Source: Pseudomonas sp. WN033 (lineage in GTDB: Bacteria > Pseudomonadota > Gammaproteobacteria > Pseudomonadales > Pseudomonadaceae). Taken from it: DNA of 64,000 bases. This document shows, in pieces, positions 8,082-18,929 of the stretch. Position numbers and translations under genes: made by a program. Positions within the stretch are counted from its first letter, which is position 1; each line of letters opens with the position of its first letter. Under the pieces are notes generated by a model. The model was not told the origin of the DNA and ran no database searches. It was given only the letters and a program-made list of their open reading frames with translations. The stretch is from positions 1 through 64,000 of the forward strand of contig NSKG01000006.1 in assembly GCA_002287035.1 (NCBI GenBank), given 5' to 3'.

Positions 8082-11000
8082 TCAGGGCAGCTCGGTGCTC
8101 ATGCAGCGTGCGGCATAGCGACTGAATTCATCTGCCGGCAATGGCCGGCTGTACAGGTAGCCCTGAGCAAACTGACAGCCGGCGCGCAGCAGAAAATCAT
8201 GCTGGGCCTGGGTTTCTACTCCTTCGGCGAGGATTTGCAAACCCAGGCTGGTGGCCAGACTGATAGTACTGCGAACGATGGTGGCATCATCGTCGTCGCG
8301 CTCCAGATCATGGACAAAGGATTGGTCGATCTTCAGTTTGTGCAAGCGAAAGCGCTTGAGGTAGCTAAGCGAAGAATAGCCGGTACCAAAATCGTCCAGT
8401 GCCACCCGAACCCCGAGCTGATGCAGCCGCTCCATGGCCAGTACCGCGGTTTCCGGGTCCTGCATGGTGATGCTTTCGGTCAGTTCCAGCTCCAGCGATG
8501 CGGCGTTCACCCCGGCGCGCTCCAGTCGCTCGGCTACCCGCTCGGGCAGATTGGCGGCACGAAACTGGGCCGCCGACAGGTTGACCGCTATGCACAACTC
8601 GGTATAGCCCTGGGTTTGCCAACTGCGAAGCTGGCGTAACGCCTGGCCCAGTACCCAGTCACCAATCGGCCCGATCAGACCGCTGCTTTCGGCAATCGGT
8701 ACGAACTCAGCCGGCGAGACCCAGCCCAGTTCCGGATGTTTCCAACGTAGCAGAGCCTCGGCCCCGACCAGCCGGCCGCTGAGCAGTTCATGCTGGGGCT
8801 GAAAGTGCAGGCTCAGTTGATCCTGCTCCAGCGCCCGACGCAGCGCATTCTCAAGTTTGAGGGTACGGACATAGTGGCTCTGCAGTTCCGGGGTGTAGAA
8901 GCTGTAGCCGTTGCGTCCCTGCTGCTTGGCCCGGTACATGGCGATGTCGGCATTGGTATGCAGCCCGGCCAGGGTATCGGCGTCGTCAGGATACAGGGCA
9001 ATGCCGATCGAGGCGCTGACCGTCAGCTCATATCCGGCCACGCTCAGCGGCTGACGCAACAGGTCAAGGATTCGCTGGGCGCTGTGGACCGCGGTATTGG
9101 CGTCAACTTCCGGCAGAATCAGGATGAATTCGTCACCGCCTGTACGCGACAACGTGTCCTCTTCACGCAGCTCCTGTCCCAGGCGCTCGGCAAAGGCCAC
9201 CAGCAGGGCATCGCCAACCGCATGCCCCAGCGAATCATTGATATTCTTGAAGTTATCCAGGTCAATGAACAACAACGCCAGGCGCCCGCCGTGCCGCTCG
9301 GCCATGCTCAGCGCCAGGCGCCCACGCTCCTCTAGCAGCGCCCGATTGGGCAGGCCGGTCAACGGATCGTAATAGGCCAGGCGATGAATCTGCTCTTCAT
9401 CCTCCTTGCGCTGGGAAATATCACTGAAAATGGCGACATAATGGCTGGTCTGGCCATCATCATCCTGCATCCGTGAGACGCTAAGCCATTCCGGATAAAG
9501 CGAGCCGTCCTTGCGCCGATGCCAGATCTCGCCCTGCCATTGACCATCGTGCTCAACATGCTCCCACAGTGCCTGATGGAAACTCTGATCATGTAGCCCC
9601 GAGGCCAACAGCTCTGGCTTTTGCCCGATGATTTCATCGGGCTGGTAGCCGGTAATCCGGGTAAAACCATGATTGACCATCACCACCCGCCGCTCGGCGT
9701 CGGTGATCAAAAAACCATCACTGCTCTGCTCAAATACCCGGGCTGCCAGCCGCAACTCCTCGGCGGCCCGCATGTTGTCGCTGATATCGATATGAGTGCC
9801 GACGATCAGCCCCTTGGGCTGCCCCTGCTCATCACGCAGCAGACTGCCGCGCGACAGAATCCAGGTCCAGTCCTGGGCCGCATTACGCAACCGGAACTGG
9901 CTCTGGTACAAGTGATCAGGCTGCTCCTCCAGATAGCTGGCAAAGCACTGCACCGCTCGCTCGCGATCTTGCGGGTGGAGCAGCTCAATCCACAGTCGCA
10001 GTTGCTGACGCTCCGGGGGAAAGTCATCCGGATCGTAGCCGAGCATGCTGAAAAACTCGGGGCTGCAGCGTAACTGCCGGCTTTTCCAGTCATACTCCCA
10101 GGCTCCGGTATTCGAGGCGCTGATAAACGACTGGTAACGGCCCAGCGCCGAGCGCGCCTGATCCTCGGCAGCGCGAATCTGGCGAGTCCGCTGTTCAACC
10201 TGAGCCTCCAGATTGAGTCGATGCCAGCGCAGGCTCAACAGCAGCCAGCTCAGATAGCCGAGCAGCAGACTGAGCATCACACCCATGACCAGCATCAGGG
10301 AGATGCGCAGCGTCTCCAGTGGATCCTCGTTATATTCGACACTGAGATCCCAGCGGCTGTTGGGCAGATCCATCACGGTATTGACCTGCAAGGCAAAGGG
10401 CTCGGAGCGTGACTCCAGCAAAATTTCGCGCTCACCATTGTGCGGGTTGAGTCGCCAGATCCGATAATGCTGCCCGGACTCCAGCAGGCTGACCAACTCG
10501 GGGATCCGGGCAATCTGGTCCAGGCGCACGACTCCATGTACCAGCCCCCACAAGCGCTCATGGCCCAGCTCATCACTGACAAAGACTGGCAGGCGGGCGG
10601 CAATGGCGGGCGAGCCGTCGGGCAGGTCGAAGCGACCGGTCAGGGTCAGACTCAGATTGCGCACGGCGAACCAGGCGTCTTCAGCCTTTTGCGGGTGCAG
10701 AAAAAGATCCTGTCCCAGATCCCCTTCGTGCCCCTGCAAAGGCCAGATGTAACGAATTCGCCCGGCTGGCGACAACCCCAGCACCGAAATACCGGGAAAC
10801 TGCGGGACCAGGTCAGCGGCAAAAAGCTCGAAATCATCGATCTCACCACCGCTGTAACGTACCACCGCCGCCAGCGTGTGGGTCACGCCAAAGGCCCGCT
10901 CGAGAAAGGTTTGCACCCCCAGCGCATGTACTGCGGCCACAGCTTCGAACTGGCGCAGCCGATGATCCTGTTCCAGACGTACCAGATAATGAATCGCCAG

Positions 11001-11093
11001 CCCCATCAACAGAGCGCTCGCCAGACACACCAACACCGCCGTCAGCCAAAAGCGCAGCGGCGCACGGGGGGTGGTCCGGGCAGACTCAGACAT
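8082..11093 (-). CDS. CHASE-PAS-PAS-GGDEF-EAL cyclic-di-GMP signalling protein
   Basis: This 1003-residue inner-membrane sensor would make and/or break cyclic di-GMP. A membrane helix near residues 14-37 and another near 265-290 bracket a periplasmic CHASE-like sensor region. Two PAS domains follow (about 320-430 and 445-560), then GGDEF and EAL domains. The cyclase signature GGDEF is intact at 652-656, with an RxxD product-inhibition site at 643-646. The phosphodiesterase signature EALLRW starts at 779, and the other catalytic elements NLSAAQF, ELTES, DDFGTGYSS and KIDQSF are present. Both activities therefore look possible; which dominates cannot be told. It stands alone, with its own terminator. 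The periplasmic ligand is unknown. Confidence 0.93.
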   Translation of the reverse strand: MSESARTTPRAPLRFWLTAVLVCLASALLMGLAIHYLVRLEQDHRLRQFEAVAAVHALGVQTFLERAFGVTHTLAAVVRYSGGEIDDFELFAADLVPQFPGISVLGLSPAGRIRYIWPLQGHEGDLGQDLFLHPQKAEDAWFAVRNLSLTLTGRFDLPDGSPAIAARLPVFVSDELGHERLWGLVHGVVRLDQIARIPELVSLLESGQHYRIWRLNPHNGEREILLESRSEPFALQVNTVMDLPNSRWDLSVEYNEDPLETLRISLMLVMGVMLSLLLGYLSWLLLSLRWHRLNLEAQVEQRTRQIRAAEDQARSALGRYQSFISASNTGAWEYDWKSRQLRCSPEFFSMLGYDPDDFPPERQQLRLWIELLHPQDRERAVQCFASYLEEQPDHLYQSQFRLRNAAQDWTWILSRGSLLRDEQGQPKGLIVGTHIDISDNMRAAEELRLAARVFEQSSDGFLITDAERRVVMVNHGFTRITGYQPDEIIGQKPELLASGLHDQSFHQALWEHVEHDGQWQGEIWHRRKDGSLYPEWLSVSRMQDDDGQTSHYVAIFSDISQRKEDEEQIHRLAYYDPLTGLPNRALLEERGRLALSMAERHGGRLALLFIDLDNFKNINDSLGHAVGDALLVAFAERLGQELREEDTLSRTGGDEFILILPEVDANTAVHSAQRILDLLRQPLSVAGYELTVSASIGIALYPDDADTLAGLHTNADIAMYRAKQQGRNGYSFYTPELQSHYVRTLKLENALRRALEQDQLSLHFQPQHELLSGRLVGAEALLRWKHPELGWVSPAEFVPIAESSGLIGPIGDWVLGQALRQLRSWQTQGYTELCIAVNLSAAQFRAANLPERVAERLERAGVNAASLELELTESITMQDPETAVLAMERLHQLGVRVALDDFGTGYSSLSYLKRFRLHKLKIDQSFVHDLERDDDDATIVRSTISLATSLGLQILAEGVETQAQHDFLLRAGCQFAQGYLYSRPLPADEFSRYAARCMSTELP

Positions 11094-11197
11094 GGTTCAG
11101 CAAACTCGGTGAGGGAGGCAACGGTAGGCACATCGAAGCATCCACCTTGGTCAATGTTGTTATGGTCAGTCCGTTGCAGGCAGCATGCATTATAAGG

Positions 11198-12268
11198 CTA
11201 GCATGCCGTGTTTGAGTTGTCGCAGCTGGCGGCCTCGCCGAGCAAGGCCTCCAGACGCTGCCGACGCTGTGGCGCCGCCACTCCGCCCAGAACCTTGACC
11301 TCAGCATGAAACGCCGGCCAATCCTCACCCAGTTGCTGAAATAACCGTTCGAACGCCGGCACCCACTGGTCATACAGGCCAAACGGCAGCAGGCTGGCAT
11401 TGTTCAAGGGCCTGACGAACCAGCCATCGAAGCGTCGACTGCCATCCCAGCGCTGGTCGCGCCAATCCTGGTAACGCTGCTGCAGCTCAGTCAGCATCTG
11501 CTGCTTGCCTTCACGCTTGGCCTGCTCGCCCAGCTCACTGGCATACAGTTGCGCCAATTGCCGCCGGGCCTCCAGCATCAGTTCGGTGAACTCCCGGCCC
11601 TGACGAGCCTGACGCGGATCCTCGACGGGCAGACCGCGCAGCTCGCGCCACTGACGCAAGCCCTGCTGTTCGACGAAGCTGGCGTAGGATTCGTTGAAGC
11701 TGGTGTCATCACGCACATAGAAATGCTGGTGGGCCAGTTCATGGAAAATCAGCCCGGCCAGATAATCATCCCCCCAGTGCAGCATGGAGCTGAGCAGCGG
11801 GTCGTCGTACCAGCCCAGGGTTGAGTAGGCCGGCACCGGGCCAACATAGACATCCATGCCTTTGGCCTGCCAGCGCCTGGCCTCGGCTTCGGCCCGGGCC
11901 TCGTTGAAGTAGCCCCGGTAGGCAATGCAGCCAGCCAGCGGGTAGCAGTGCTCGACTGGCTTGAGCGACAGTTCCGGGGTGACGAATACATTCCATAACA
12001 CGTAGCTGCGCGGCAATTGGGCATAACGGGTATAGCTGGGGTTGTCCGGCAGCCCCAGTTGCTCGCTGGCGAACCGCCGGGCCTCCAGCGCCAGCGCCAG
12101 GCGCGCCTGCAAGGCCGGATCGGCCTCCGGATCAGCCAGAATATCCGCGACCGGTACCGCCAGACGCATGACCTCGCGCTGGCCCTGCCAGGCCTGATGC
12201 AAGTATTCAACCCGAGCGCAGCCGGCCATCCACAGCAGCGCCAACGCCAGCAACAACAGTCTGTTCAC
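11198..12268 (-). CDS. Aminopeptidase-like zinc lipoprotein (COG4324 type)
   Basis: The 356-residue protein begins with a lipoprotein signal, [16 protein letters not shown], giving a lipobox ending at cysteine 16. It has a zinc-protease motif HELAHQ (in [13 protein letters not shown]) followed about 10 residues later by [10 protein letters not shown], whose glutamate fits a third zinc ligand. It is probably membrane-anchored on the periplasmic side. The GTG at 12268 is the start: GGAGGA lies 5 bases upstream, the signal peptide begins there, and GTGA overlaps the trpI stop by 4 bp, implying translational coupling. The upstream in-frame stretch to 12370 is trpI sequence in another frame. The family was named putative aminopeptidase by similarity; I know of no confirmed substrate. 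Confidence 0.82.
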   Translation of the reverse strand: MNRLLLLALALLWMAGCARVEYLHQAWQGQREVMRLAVPVADILADPEADPALQARLALALEARRFASEQLGLPDNPSYTRYAQLPRSYVLWNVFVTPELSLKPVEHCYPLAGCIAYRGYFNEARAEAEARRWQAKGMDVYVGPVPAYSTLGWYDDPLLSSMLHWGDDYLAGLIFHELAHQHFYVRDDTSFNESYASFVEQQGLRQWRELRGLPVEDPRQARQGREFTELMLEARRQLAQLYASELGEQAKREGKQQMLTELQQRYQDWRDQRWDGSRRFDGWFVRPLNNASLLPFGLYDQWVPAFERLFQQLGEDWPAFHAEVKVLGGVAAPQRRQRLEALLGEAASCDNSNTAC

Positions 12269-13146
12269 ACTTGCTCCTCCAGCCAGCCCAGTAACGCCTG
12301 GGCCTGGCTCTGGTTGTGCCGAACAGGCACCCACAGCCCCAGAAAATGCCCGGTTTCGACAAAGCCCCAAGGCGCCAGCAAGCGACCTTCGGCCAAATCG
12401 TCCGCCACCAGCAACTGCGGCGCAATTGCCACCCCCAGCCCGGCCAGTGCCGCCTCCAGCAGGTAGTACAGATGCTCGAAACCCTGGGCCTGATTCAGTG
12501 CCTGCGGTTCAAGCTGCTGAGCCCTGGCCCAATCGGCCCAGGCCTGTGGCCGCGAGCGGGTATGCAGCAACGGCTCGGTGGTCAGAATTTGCGCGCTTTG
12601 CCCATGCAGCCGCTGGGCGCCGGCATAGCGCGGGCTGAACACCGGGCCGATCCGTTCCTTGGCTACAGGATAGACCTGCATGTCGGCCGGCCAGGGCGGC
12701 GCGGCAAACATCAGGGTGGCGCTGACCCCGGGCCGACGCGGGTCCAGCTCACCCTCGCTGGCCGACAGGTGCAGGTTGAGCTGGGGCAACTGGCGCTGCA
12801 GCCGATCCAGCCGGGGAATGAACCAGCGCGCCAGCAGGCTGCCGGGGCAAGCCAGCAGGAATGGCGCAGCCTGCTCGGCCTGGCGGATATCCTCACAGGC
12901 CAGTCGCAGTTGCCCGAAGGCCTCACCGCAGGCATCGCGCAGGCGCCGCCCGGCGGCGGTCAGGCGCAATCCTCGTCCCGCCTTGTCGAACAGCGCCACC
13001 CCCAACTCCTGCTCCAGCATGCGGATCTGACGACTGACCGCACCATGGGTGACATGTAGCGCTTCTGCCGCCTGACTCACACTTTCAAGCCGGGCGGCGA
13101 CCTCGAAGGCCTTAAGCGCGTTAAGTGATGGAAGATCTCTGGCCAT
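12265..13146 (-). CDS. trpI: LysR-type activator of tryptophan synthase genes
   Basis: This 293-residue LysR protein has its winged helix-turn-helix at about residues 18-60 ([20 protein letters not shown]) and an effector domain after about 90. The start [15 protein letters not shown] matches pseudomonad TrpI, and it is divergent from trpBA with 98 bp between starts. In Pseudomonas, TrpI binds indoleglycerol phosphate and activates trpBA while repressing itself; applying this here is inference from family and gene order. The paired repeats at 13166-13223 lie where it should bind. Its 3' end overlaps a lipoprotein gene by 4 bp, an arrangement with no obvious link to tryptophan. Confidence 0.92.
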   Translation of the reverse strand: MARDLPSLNALKAFEVAARLESVSQAAEALHVTHGAVSRQIRMLEQELGVALFDKAGRGLRLTAAGRRLRDACGEAFGQLRLACEDIRQAEQAAPFLLACPGSLLARWFIPRLDRLQRQLPQLNLHLSASEGELDPRRPGVSATLMFAAPPWPADMQVYPVAKERIGPVFSPRYAGAQRLHGQSAQILTTEPLLHTRSRPQAWADWARAQQLEPQALNQAQGFEHLYYLLEAALAGLGVAIAPQLLVADDLAEGRLLAPWGFVETGHFLGLWVPVRHNQSQAQALLGWLEEQV

Positions 13147-13165
13147 GGCTATCTGTCAGCTTTTC

Positions 13166-13223
13166 TCACAGGTTGAAGCTATCTTATCGATTTTTTCCGG
13201 CGCCTGTTCAACCTAACCTGTGA
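13166..13223. promoter_or_regulatory. Candidate TrpI binding region between trpI and trpB
   Basis: TCACAGGTT (13166-13174) is matched in inverse by AACCTGTGA (13215-13223), and the overlapping AGGTTGAA (13170-13177) by TTCAACCT (13207-13214). The arms are about 40 bp apart in the 98-bp divergent gap. LysR regulators usually hold two such sites near the promoter they activate. AGGAGG follows for trpB. Confidence 0.5.
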
Positions 13224-13244
13224 CTACTGTCTCAGGAGGTTGCC

Positions 13245-14453
13245 ATGTCCACACCCCAATATCGCCGCCAGGCCGACGCGCTGGGCCAATTCGGTCAGTT
13301 CGGTGGCCGCTTTGTCGCCGAGAATCTGATGCCGCTGGTCCTGGAACTGGAGCAAGCCTTCAACCAGGCCCTGACCGAGGCTGACTTTATCGCCGAGCTG
13401 GACCGTTTTCAGGCCGAGTTCGTCGGCCGTCCCAGCCCGCTATATTTCGCCGAGCGCCTGACCGAGCAGTATGGCGGTGCCCGGATCTTCTTCAAGCGCG
13501 AGGAGCTCAACCATACCGGCGCGCACAAGATCAACAATTGCATCGGCCAGATCCTGCTGGCCAGACGCATGGGCAAGACCCGCATCATTGCCGAAACCGG
13601 CGCCGGCATGCACGGGGTAGCGACTGCCACGGTGGCGGCCCGCTTTGGCCTGGAATGCGTGGTCTACATGGGCGCTACCGATATCCAGCGCCAGCGTGAC
13701 AATGTTGCCCGCATGCGCCTGCTCGGCGCCCGGATCGTACCGGTGAGTTCGGGAACCGGGACCCTAAAGGACGCCATGAACGAAGCCCTGCGCGACTGGG
13801 TGACCCACATCGACAACAGCTATTACCTGATCGGCACCGTAGCCGGCCCACACCCGTACCCAACCATGGTCCGCGAGTTCCAGGCGGTGATCGGCCGGGA
13901 AACCCGAGAGCAGATGCTGGCCCGCGAAGGTCGGCTGCCAGACAGCCTGATCGCCTGTATCGGCGGCGGCTCCAATGCTATGGGCCTGTTCCATCCCTTT
14001 CTCGACGACCCCGAGGTGCAGATCATCGGCGTCGAGGCCGCCGGTCACGGGCTCGCCAGCGGCCTGCACGCCGCCAGCCTGCAAGGCGGCACACCCGGTG
14101 TACTGCATGGCAACCGTACCTACCTGCTGCAAAACGCCGACGGTCAGATCACCGACGCCCATTCGATCTCGGCCGGGCTCGACTACCCCGGGATCGGCCC
14201 CGAACACGCCTGGCTGCACGAGCAGGGGCGGGTCGAATACGTCGCCATCAGCGACCAGCAGGCGTTGGCGGCTTTCCATAACTGCTGCCGACGCGAAGGC
14301 ATCATCCCGGCGCTGGAAACCGCCCACGCCCTGGCTGAAGTCGCCCAACGCGCGCCAGGCTTGCCAACCGATCACCTGCTGGTGGTCTGCCTGTCCGGGC
14401 GTGGCGACAAGGATATGCCGACCGTGCTGCAACTGATGGAGGAGCAGGCATGA
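13245..14453 (+). CDS. trpB: Tryptophan synthase beta chain
   Basis: TrpB condenses indole with serine using pyridoxal phosphate, the last step of tryptophan synthesis, as part of an alpha2-beta2 complex with TrpA. The PLP lysine is K95 in [25 protein letters not shown] follows, and [13 protein letters not shown] binds the cofactor phosphate. The length of 402 residues is normal. A strong AGGAGG precedes the ATG. trpA overlaps its end by 4 bp. The gene is divergent from trpI, the pseudomonad arrangement, and is presumably induced by indoleglycerol phosphate through TrpI. Confidence 0.98.
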   Translation: MSTPQYRRQADALGQFGQFGGRFVAENLMPLVLELEQAFNQALTEADFIAELDRFQAEFVGRPSPLYFAERLTEQYGGARIFFKREELNHTGAHKINNCIGQILLARRMGKTRIIAETGAGMHGVATATVAARFGLECVVYMGATDIQRQRDNVARMRLLGARIVPVSSGTGTLKDAMNEALRDWVTHIDNSYYLIGTVAGPHPYPTMVREFQAVIGRETREQMLAREGRLPDSLIACIGGGSNAMGLFHPFLDDPEVQIIGVEAAGHGLASGLHAASLQGGTPGVLHGNRTYLLQNADGQITDAHSISAGLDYPGIGPEHAWLHEQGRVEYVAISDQQALAAFHNCCRREGIIPALETAHALAEVAQRAPGLPTDHLLVVCLSGRGDKDMPTVLQLMEEQA

Positions 14454-15241
14454 ACAGCCAACGCATTGAGCAATGCTTTGCCAAACTGCGCGCCGACAAG
14501 CGCACCGCCCTGGTCACCTATCTGTGCGCCGGCGATCCTGATTACTCCACCAGTCTGGCGCTGCTCCAGGGCCTGCCCCAGGCTGGCGCCGACCTGATCG
14601 AACTGGGTATGCCGTTCAGCGACCCGATGGCCGATGGCCCGACCATTCAGGCCGCTACCCAGCGGGCACTGCAGGCCGGCCAGAGTCTTGCGCGCACGCT
14701 GGCGCTGGTGCGCGAATTTCGCCGCAGCGATCAGCACACCCCGCTGGTACTGATGGGCTATTACAACCCGATCTACCGGTTTGGCGCTGAAGCCTTCATC
14801 GCGGCAGCGGCCGATGCCGGCGTCGATGGCTTGCTGATTGTCGATCTGCCCGCCGAACACGATCAGGAGCTGGGACCACTGGCCCGCGCCGCCGGTATCC
14901 GGATGATCCGCATGACCACTCCGGGCACCGATGCCCAGCGCCTGCCCAGGCTGCTGGAGCAGGCCGAGGGCTTTATCTACCACGTTGCCCTCAATGGCGT
15001 GACCGGGGTCGGTCAGGCCGACAGCGCCAGTGTCGCCGCCAGCCTGGAGCGCATTCGCCAGCAGACGGCACTGCCGCTGTGTGTGGGTTTCGGCGTACGC
15101 CAGCCTGCGCAGGCCGCAGCCCTGGCGCAGTTGGCCGAAGGGGTGGTAGTCGGTTCAGCGCTGGTCGAGCGGCTGCAGGAGCAGGGGGTGAATGCGGCTC
15201 TGGCACTGGTACGGGAACTGGCCGCCGCGCTCAGGCCCTAG
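14450..15241 (+). CDS. trpA: Tryptophan synthase alpha chain
   Basis: TrpA cleaves indoleglycerol phosphate and passes indole through a tunnel to TrpB. The catalytic acids fall at E51 (DLIELGMPF) and D62 (DPMADGP), and NGVTGVGQ and VGFGVRQP form the phosphate site. The length is 263 residues. Its ATGA start overlaps the trpB stop by 4 bp. The TAG stop is part of a CTAG tetranucleotide at 15238-15241, the left flank of a short inverted-repeat element; the same tetranucleotide recurs at the end of aroE. Confidence 0.97.
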   Translation: MNSQRIEQCFAKLRADKRTALVTYLCAGDPDYSTSLALLQGLPQAGADLIELGMPFSDPMADGPTIQAATQRALQAGQSLARTLALVREFRRSDQHTPLVLMGYYNPIYRFGAEAFIAAAADAGVDGLLIVDLPAEHDQELGPLARAAGIRMIRMTTPGTDAQRLPRLLEQAEGFIYHVALNGVTGVGQADSASVAASLERIRQQTALPLCVGFGVRQPAQAAALAQLAEGVVVGSALVERLQEQGVNAALALVRELAAALRP

Positions 15242-15384
15242 GGTCTGTACGAAAAGTCGCCGAGCAATGGTCAGGCAAGGCAAAAACAGGCGAAGAAGCG
15301 GAGTTTACGTGTTGTAAATGAGCATTTTGAGCCTGTTTTTAACGCAGCATCACCGAGCGCAGGCACTTTTCGTACAGGCCCTAG
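15238..15384. mobile_element. MITE-like element with CTAG target duplication
   Basis: A 139-bp segment (15242-15380) has 16-bp terminal inverted repeats: left GGTCTGTACGAAAAGT, right (reverse complement) GGCCTGTACGAAAAGT, one mismatch. Inside, AAAAACAGGC and GCCTGTTTTT form a second inverted pair. CTAG flanks both ends (15238-15241 and 15381-15384), the size and sequence expected for some IS5-group target duplications. It encodes no protein. The left CTAG supplies the trpA stop and the right CTAG the aroE stop. The family assignment is inference; no transposase is in the window. Confidence 0.7.
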
Positions 15385-16186
15385 CGGAGTGCCGCCAATA
15401 CCGGGCCGGTATCCGGGCGCACACCGCGCCACAACTGGAACGCCTCGGCAGCCTGCTCAACCAGCATGCCCAAGCCGTCGATGCAACGTGCAGCACCATG
15501 CTCGGCGGCCCAGCGGTTGAACACGGTCGGCTCCTTGCCATACATCATGTCGTAGCAGACTGTGTGCCCAGGCTGGATCAGCTTAGGCGAGATCGCCGGC
15601 AACTCACCGGCGAGACTGGCCGAGGTGGCATTGATGATCAGATCGACCGGTTCTTCGATCCAGTCGAACCCGGCCGCACTGATCGGACCATGATCAACAA
15701 ACAGCGCCGCCAGCTGTTCAGCCTTGGCCACCGTGCGATTGACCACGCAGAGCTGCTCGGGTGCTGCTGCAAGAATCGGTTGAATCACCCCGCGGGCTGC
15801 ACCACCAGCACCCACCAGCAGAATCCGCAGGCCCTTGAGCGCCAGGCCGTGGTTGATCTGGATATCATGCACCAGGCCCCTGCCATCGGTGTTGTCACCC
15901 AGCAGCCGGCCATCAGCCAGGCGCTTGATGGTGTTCACCGCCCCCGCACGCTCGGCGGCCGGCGTTCGCTCATCCACCAACGCCCAGGCCTGCTCCTTGA
16001 ACGGCACCGTGACATTGACCCCCAGCCCGCCCACGAAGAACTCGCGCAGGCTGCCGGCGAAATCATCCAGCGGCGCCAGCAGTGCCTCGTAACTCATCGC
16101 CTGACCGGTCTGGGCGGCAAACTGAGCATGAATCTGCGGCGACTTGCTGTGACTGATCGGATTACCGATCACTGCGTACCTGTCCA

Positions 16187-16187
<1 letters not shown>
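15381..16187 (-). CDS. aroE: Shikimate dehydrogenase
   Basis: AroE reduces 3-dehydroshikimate to shikimate with NADPH in the aromatic amino-acid pathway. It starts [19 protein letters not shown], the shikimate-binding motif. The catalytic lysine is in [12 protein letters not shown], and the NADPH-binding loop is [10 protein letters not shown], followed by [11 protein letters not shown]. The length is 268 residues. Its start overlaps the hemF stop by one base (TGATG), so the two are probably one transcript. The stop codon comes from the CTAG flank of the inserted element. Genes for consecutive chorismate-pathway use (aroE, trpBA) converge here, but the leftward and rightward units are separate. 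Confidence 0.97.
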
Positions 16188-17688
<1,501 letters not shown>

Positions 17689-17745
17689 GTTGTCGCTCCC
17701 GTTGATTGCCTGTGGCTGCGACAGTAGCCGAGCCAGGCTGACAGC

Positions 17746-18855
17746 TCAAGCCGGGCGCCGACAATAACCAGCCGGGCTGTGCAGAACCAGACCTTCCAGC
17801 TCCAGATCCATCAGCCGCTGCAGCACCACATGCACCGGCTGACCGCTCTGCTCGCTGAGCCAGTCGACGCTGACCGGTTCGCTGTCGAGCCAGCGCCACA
17901 GCGGATTGTCGCTGCGGCGCGGGTCTTCACTCGGCTGCAAGGCCTGGCACAAAGGCTGGTGCAGAACCCGCAGCACATCGTTGACGGTTTCCACCAGATG
18001 CGCACCGTCACGCAGCAAACGGTGGCAGCCGCGAGCCTGGGGGTTGTGGATCGAGCCTGGCATGGCGAACACCTCGCGGTTCTGTTCCAGTGCCAGGCGC
18101 GCGGTAATCAGCGAGCCGCTGTTGAGGCTGGCCTCGACCACCAGGGTGCCCAGGCTCAAGCCACTGATAACCCGGTTGCGGCTGGGAAACTGTCCTGGTT
18201 GCGCCCTGGTGTCGGGCCAGAACGCCGAAACCAGTGCTCCGCCCGAGGCCACGATGGTCTCGGCCAGACCGGCATGACGCTTCGGGTAACAACAATCCAG
18301 CCCGGTACCCCAGACCGCCACCGTATGCCCTCCGGCTTCCAGCGCGCCCTGATGACAGGCGCCATCAATACCCAGGGCCATGCCACTGGTCACGCACAAT
18401 CCGCTGGCGGCAAAGGCATTGGCGAACTCGCGAGCAGTGGCTGCCCCACGCGGGCTCGGATGACGGGTACCAACCATGGCCAGCTGCGGATCCTGCAGTA
18501 ACGCCGGATTGCCACGCACGAACAACACCACCGGTGGGTCAGCAATCTGGCGCAACAGCTCGGGATAGTCCGGTTCACCCAGACACAGAACATGCTGACC
18601 CGGCTGCTCGGCCCATTGCCATGCCAGGGCCAAGCGCTGTTTCAGCTCCTGATCCTGACCAGCCCGCAAACGCAACAGTGCGTCCAGCGCACGCGGACTC
18701 ATGCCCATCGCCTTCAGGCTTGAGGGCGTGCTGCTAAGCAAGGCCACGGGATCGGGTTGAACATCAAACAGACGGCGCAGCGAACGGGCTCCCAGGCCCT
18801 CCAGCAACGCCAACGTCAGCCAGGCCTCACGCCGGGCAGGTGACAGGCTAGTCAT
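17746..18855 (-). CDS. dprA: DNA processing protein DprA
   Basis: DprA loads RecA onto incoming single-stranded DNA during natural transformation and protects it. The 369-residue protein has an N-terminal helix-hairpin region, then the Rossmann-like DNA-binding core with MVGTRHPSPRGAATAREF, SGMALGIDGACHQGAL and ATVAVWGTGLD-type motifs, SRNRVISGLS and EASLNSGSLITARLALEQNREVFAMPGSI. A C-terminal winged-helix region ends the protein (about 300-369). It begins a leftward run with tsaC, hemF and aroE and lies 74 bp after the tsaP-like gene. Its presence does not prove competence, since dprA is widely conserved. Confidence 0.95.
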   Translation of the reverse strand: MTSLSPARREAWLTLALLEGLGARSLRRLFDVQPDPVALLSSTPSSLKAMGMSPRALDALLRLRAGQDQELKQRLALAWQWAEQPGQHVLCLGEPDYPELLRQIADPPVVLFVRGNPALLQDPQLAMVGTRHPSPRGAATAREFANAFAASGLCVTSGMALGIDGACHQGALEAGGHTVAVWGTGLDCCYPKRHAGLAETIVASGGALVSAFWPDTRAQPGQFPSRNRVISGLSLGTLVVEASLNSGSLITARLALEQNREVFAMPGSIHNPQARGCHRLLRDGAHLVETVNDVLRVLHQPLCQALQPSEDPRRSDNPLWRWLDSEPVSVDWLSEQSGQPVHVVLQRLMDLELEGLVLHSPAGYCRRPA

Positions 18856-18929
18856 TGATCATCCTTGATCGGGGGAAGACTGACAGCAAGACGCCACCGG
18901 CAGGTGGCGTCAGCAGTACCTCAGAGGTT

